Shown piece by piece: positions 61,624 through 64,000 of a DNA stretch of 64,000 nt (positions are counted from its first letter, which is position 1; each line of letters starts with the position of its first letter). Made by a program: the position numbers and the translations under genes. The stretch spans positions 1 through 64,000 of the forward strand of contig NZ_WKJL01000029.1 of the NCBI RefSeq assembly GCF_009674565.1, read 5' to 3'. Source of the stretch: Duganella aquatilis (GTDB taxonomy: Bacteria > Pseudomonadota > Gammaproteobacteria > Burkholderiales > Burkholderiaceae_D). The notes under the pieces were generated by a model. That model was given only the letters and a program-made list of their open reading frames with translations, had not been told where the DNA came from and searched no databases.

Positions 61624-63441
61624 ATGACCCTGCAATCGATCCTGCTGCTGATCGTGTTCCTGGCGGTGCTGCTGGCGCTGGCCTGGCCGCTCGGCATCCT
61701 GCTGACCCGCGTCGGCGACGGCGCGGCCGGCGCCAGCCCGATGCGCGGCCTGGGCTGGCTGGCCCCTATTGAACGCCTGATCTACCGCGCCGCCGGCGTC
61801 AATCCGAAGGAAGGCCAGGGCTGGAAGTCCTACGCCGTCTCGCTGCTGCTGTTCAGCGTCATCGGCACGCTGGTCACCTACGGCCTGCAACGCGTGCAAC
61901 TGTGGCTGCCGCTGAATCCCCAGGCGATGGCCAACGTCAGCCCGGATTCGGCCTTCGACACCGCCGTCAGCTTTGTCGCCAACACCAACTGGCAGGGCTA
62001 CAGCGGCGAGCAGACCATGAGCTACCTGACCCAGATGCTGGTGCTGGCGGCCCAGAACTTCTTCTCGGCCGCCACCGGTATCGCCGTCGCCTATGCGCTG
62101 ATCCGCGGCTTCGCCGCCCGCTCGGCCCAATCGATCGGCAACTTCTGGGTCGACCTGACCCGCGCGACGCTGTACGTGCTGCTGCCGCTGTCGCTGCTGT
62201 TCGCCGTGTTCCTGATGGGCCAGGGCGTGATCCAGAACTTCTCGGCCTACCAGGAAGTACAGCTGCTCGACCCGGTCACCTACAGCCAGCCGAAGGCCGG
62301 CGCCGACGGCCAGCCGCTGCTGGACGCCAAGGGCCAGCCGGTCACCGAAACGCTGACCGCCACCACCCAGACCATCGCCATGGGCCCGGTCGCCTCGCAG
62401 GAAGCGATCAAGATGCTGGGCACCAACGGCGGCGGCTTCTTCAACGCCAACTCGGCGCACCCGTATGAAAACCCGACCGCGCTGGCCAACTTCGTGCAGA
62501 TGCTGGCGATCTTCCTCATCCCGGCCGGCCTGTGCTTCACCTTCGGCCGCATGGTCGGCGACCGCCGCCAGGGCTGGGCCGTGCTGGGCGCGATGACCTT
62601 GCTGTTCGTGGCCTGCACGCTGGTGGTGCTGGGCGCCGAGCAGGCCGCCCATCCGGGCCTGCAGGCGCTGCACGTCGACCAGGGCATGAGCGCGCTGCAA
62701 GCGGGCGGCAATATGGAAGGCAAGGAAACCCGCTTCGGCATCTCGGCCTCGGCGCTGTTCGCCGCCGTCACCACCGCCGCCTCGTGCGGCGCCGTCAACG
62801 CCATGCACGACTCCTTCATGCCGCTGGGCGGCATGATCCCGATGCTGCTGATCCAGTTCGGCGAGGTGATCTTCGGCGGCGTCGGCTCCGGCCTGTACGG
62901 CATGCTGATCTTCGCCATCATGGCGGTGTTCATCGCCGGCCTGATGATCGGCCGCACGCCGGAATACCTGGGCAAGAAGATCCAGGCCTATGAAATGAAA
63001 ATGACCTCGATCGCCATCCTGGTGACGCCGACGCTGGTGCTGGCCGGCACCGCGGTCGCCGTGCTGTGCGACCCGGGCAAGGCCGGCATCGCCAATCCCG
63101 GCGCGCACGGCTTCTCGGAAATCCTGTACGCCTTCAGCTCGGCCGCCAACAACAACGGCAGCGCCTTTGCCGGGCTGTCGGCCAACACGCCGTTCTACAA
63201 CAGCATGCTGGCGGTGGCCATGTGGTTCGGCCGCTTCGCCATGATCGTGCCGATCCTGGCGATCGCCGGCTCGCTGGCCGGCAAGCAGCGCCTGGAGGCC
63301 AACGCCGGCACCATGCCGACCCACGGCGGCATGTTCATCGGCCTGCTGTGCGGCGTGGTGGTGCTGGTCGGCGTGCTCAATTACGTCCCGGCGCTGGCGC
63401 TCGGCCCGGTGGTCGATCACCTGCAGCTGTTTGCCCAATAA
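61624..63441 (+). CDS. kdpA: KdpA, K+-binding and translocating subunit
   Basis: A 605-residue inner-membrane protein with ten or more membrane segments, related to Trk/Ktr channels. Selectivity-filter loops are visible: NTNWQGYSGEQTMSYLTQM, GTNGGGFFNANSAHP, TAASCGAVNAMHDSFMPLGG and the final loop with SSAANNNGSAF. It moves K+ into the cell at very low external K+ together with the KdpB ATPase. It follows kdpF by 1 base and precedes kdpB by 9. Confidence 0.96.
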   Translation: MTLQSILLLIVFLAVLLALAWPLGILLTRVGDGAAGASPMRGLGWLAPIERLIYRAAGVNPKEGQGWKSYAVSLLLFSVIGTLVTYGLQRVQLWLPLNPQAMANVSPDSAFDTAVSFVANTNWQGYSGEQTMSYLTQMLVLAAQNFFSAATGIAVAYALIRGFAARSAQSIGNFWVDLTRATLYVLLPLSLLFAVFLMGQGVIQNFSAYQEVQLLDPVTYSQPKAGADGQPLLDAKGQPVTETLTATTQTIAMGPVASQEAIKMLGTNGGGFFNANSAHPYENPTALANFVQMLAIFLIPAGLCFTFGRMVGDRRQGWAVLGAMTLLFVACTLVVLGAEQAAHPGLQALHVDQGMSALQAGGNMEGKETRFGISASALFAAVTTAASCGAVNAMHDSFMPLGGMIPMLLIQFGEVIFGGVGSGLYGMLIFAIMAVFIAGLMIGRTPEYLGKKIQAYEMKMTSIAILVTPTLVLAGTAVAVLCDPGKAGIANPGAHGFSEILYAFSSAANNNGSAFAGLSANTPFYNSMLAVAMWFGRFAMIVPILAIAGSLAGKQRLEANAGTMPTHGGMFIGLLCGVVVLVGVLNYVPALALGPVVDHLQLFAQ

Positions 63442-63450
63442 GGAATCAAC

Positions 63451-64000
63451 ATGTCATCTACTACGCACAAAGAGGCGACGCTCTTTACCAATCCGCCAGC
63501 CCGCAAGCTGCGCATGTTCGAGTCGCAGCTGGTGCTGCCGGCGATCGCCGACGCCTTCCGCAAGCTGCATCCGCGCACCCAGTTGCGCAGCCCGGTGATG
63601 TTCGTGGTCTACGTCGGCAGCATCATCACCACGCTGCTGGCGGCGCAGGCGCTGGGCGGCCACGGCGAGGCGCCGTTCGGCTTCATCGCCGCCACCGCCG
63701 TCTGGCTGTGGTTCACCGTGTTGTTCGCCAACTTCGCCGAGGCGCTGGCCGAGGGCCGCAGCAAGGCGCAGGCGGCCTCGCTGCGCAGCCTGAAGCAAAG
63801 CGTCACCGCCAAGAAGCTGGCCACGCCCAAGCACGGCACCACCTGGCTGCCGCAGCCTGCGCTCGACCTGCGCAAGGGCCACACCATCCTGGTCGAAGCG
63901 GGCGACGTGATCCCGATCGACGGCGAAGTGATCGAAGGCGTGGCCTCGGTCGACGAAAGCGCCATCACCGGCGAATCGGCGCCGGTGATCCGCGAATCGG
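63451..64000 (+). CDS. kdpB: KdpB, ATPase subunit, cut by the window end
   Basis: Only the first 183 codons are present. The start is supported by AAGGA upstream. The visible part holds the first membrane segments (SPVMFVVYVGSIITTLLAAQ), then FANFAEALAEGRSKAQAASL and the actuator domain with the TGES motif (SVDESAITGESAPVIRES), as in P-type ATPases. It supplies ATP energy to KdpA. The phosphorylation domain, kdpC and any kdpDE lie beyond the window. Confidence 0.95.
   Translation, partial: MSSTTHKEATLFTNPPARKLRMFESQLVLPAIADAFRKLHPRTQLRSPVMFVVYVGSIITTLLAAQALGGHGEAPFGFIAATAVWLWFTVLFANFAEALAEGRSKAQAASLRSLKQSVTAKKLATPKHGTTWLPQPALDLRKGHTILVEAGDVIPIDGEVIEGVASVDESAITGESAPVIRES

Overview
The window looks like chromosomal DNA from a high-GC betaproteobacterium of the Oxalobacteraceae type (Massilia, Duganella or Janthinobacterium relatives). 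The evidence is protein style and gene content: a KaiC-like ATPase beside GGDEF and hybrid kinase genes, a GlrK-QseG-GlrR system, a PEP-CTERM protein, TorF- and Omp32-type porins, and Bug-type binding proteins. Genes are densely packed, with many ATGA or TGATG overlaps. No tRNA, rRNA, CRISPR array or intact insertion sequence was seen.

Layout. 1-4288: signalling operon with a truncated HAMP-PAS-GGDEF protein, a double-domain KaiC-like ATPase and a hybrid histidine kinase. 4293-6191: MFS-acyltransferase fusion for lysophospholipid recycling. 6299-13308: iron uptake (TonB receptor, DUF3325, DUF3649 and PepSY reductase behind two Fur-like boxes), a NarL-type two-component system and a divergent TonB. 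13315-22375: a phosphopantetheinyl transferase, then porin, Bug protein and Fbp-type ABC transporter, divergent from a TctDE-like pair. 22405-24265: an HI0074/HI0073-like pair whose first member has lost its middle, a RraB-like protein and a metallopeptidase. 24341-28332: GlrK, QseG and GlrR homologues, followed by a BON-domain gene with a near-ideal sigma-54 promoter. 28334-30910: alaA-hom. 31107-41288: an arn lipid A (L-Ara4N) operon in which ArnA is split into two genes, then bcp and phoH. 41408-48942: a PEP-CTERM protein, a truncated HicB, a copper regulon (copZ, copA, cueR with two CueR-type promoters), a GST, and a TonB receptor behind a cobalamin riboswitch. 48950-55356: a two-partner secretion locus (TpsA, TpsB, FecR-like protein and a small protein sharing TpsA's C-terminal tail). 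55372-57369: parE. 57593-61250: two degenerate ParA-like proteins, a TorF porin and a dapA paralogue around a phased decamer-repeat array. 61328-64000: the start of a kdp potassium-uptake operon, truncated at the window edge.

Most notable. (1) The CTAG-rich 10-bp repeat array at 59530-59714, arranged as opposed arms between two ParA-like genes that have both lost key P-loop residues. (2) The C-terminal Lys-Lys-Leu/Met-Tyr-Cys-Asn tail shared by TpsA and the 122-residue protein upstream of tpsB. (3) The sigma-54 promoter and paired palindromes between glrR and the BON gene. (4) The perfect 39-bp-arm palindrome at 46173-46253. (5) The internally deleted HI0074-like protein. Functions are inferred from recognised motifs and context; no database search was possible.
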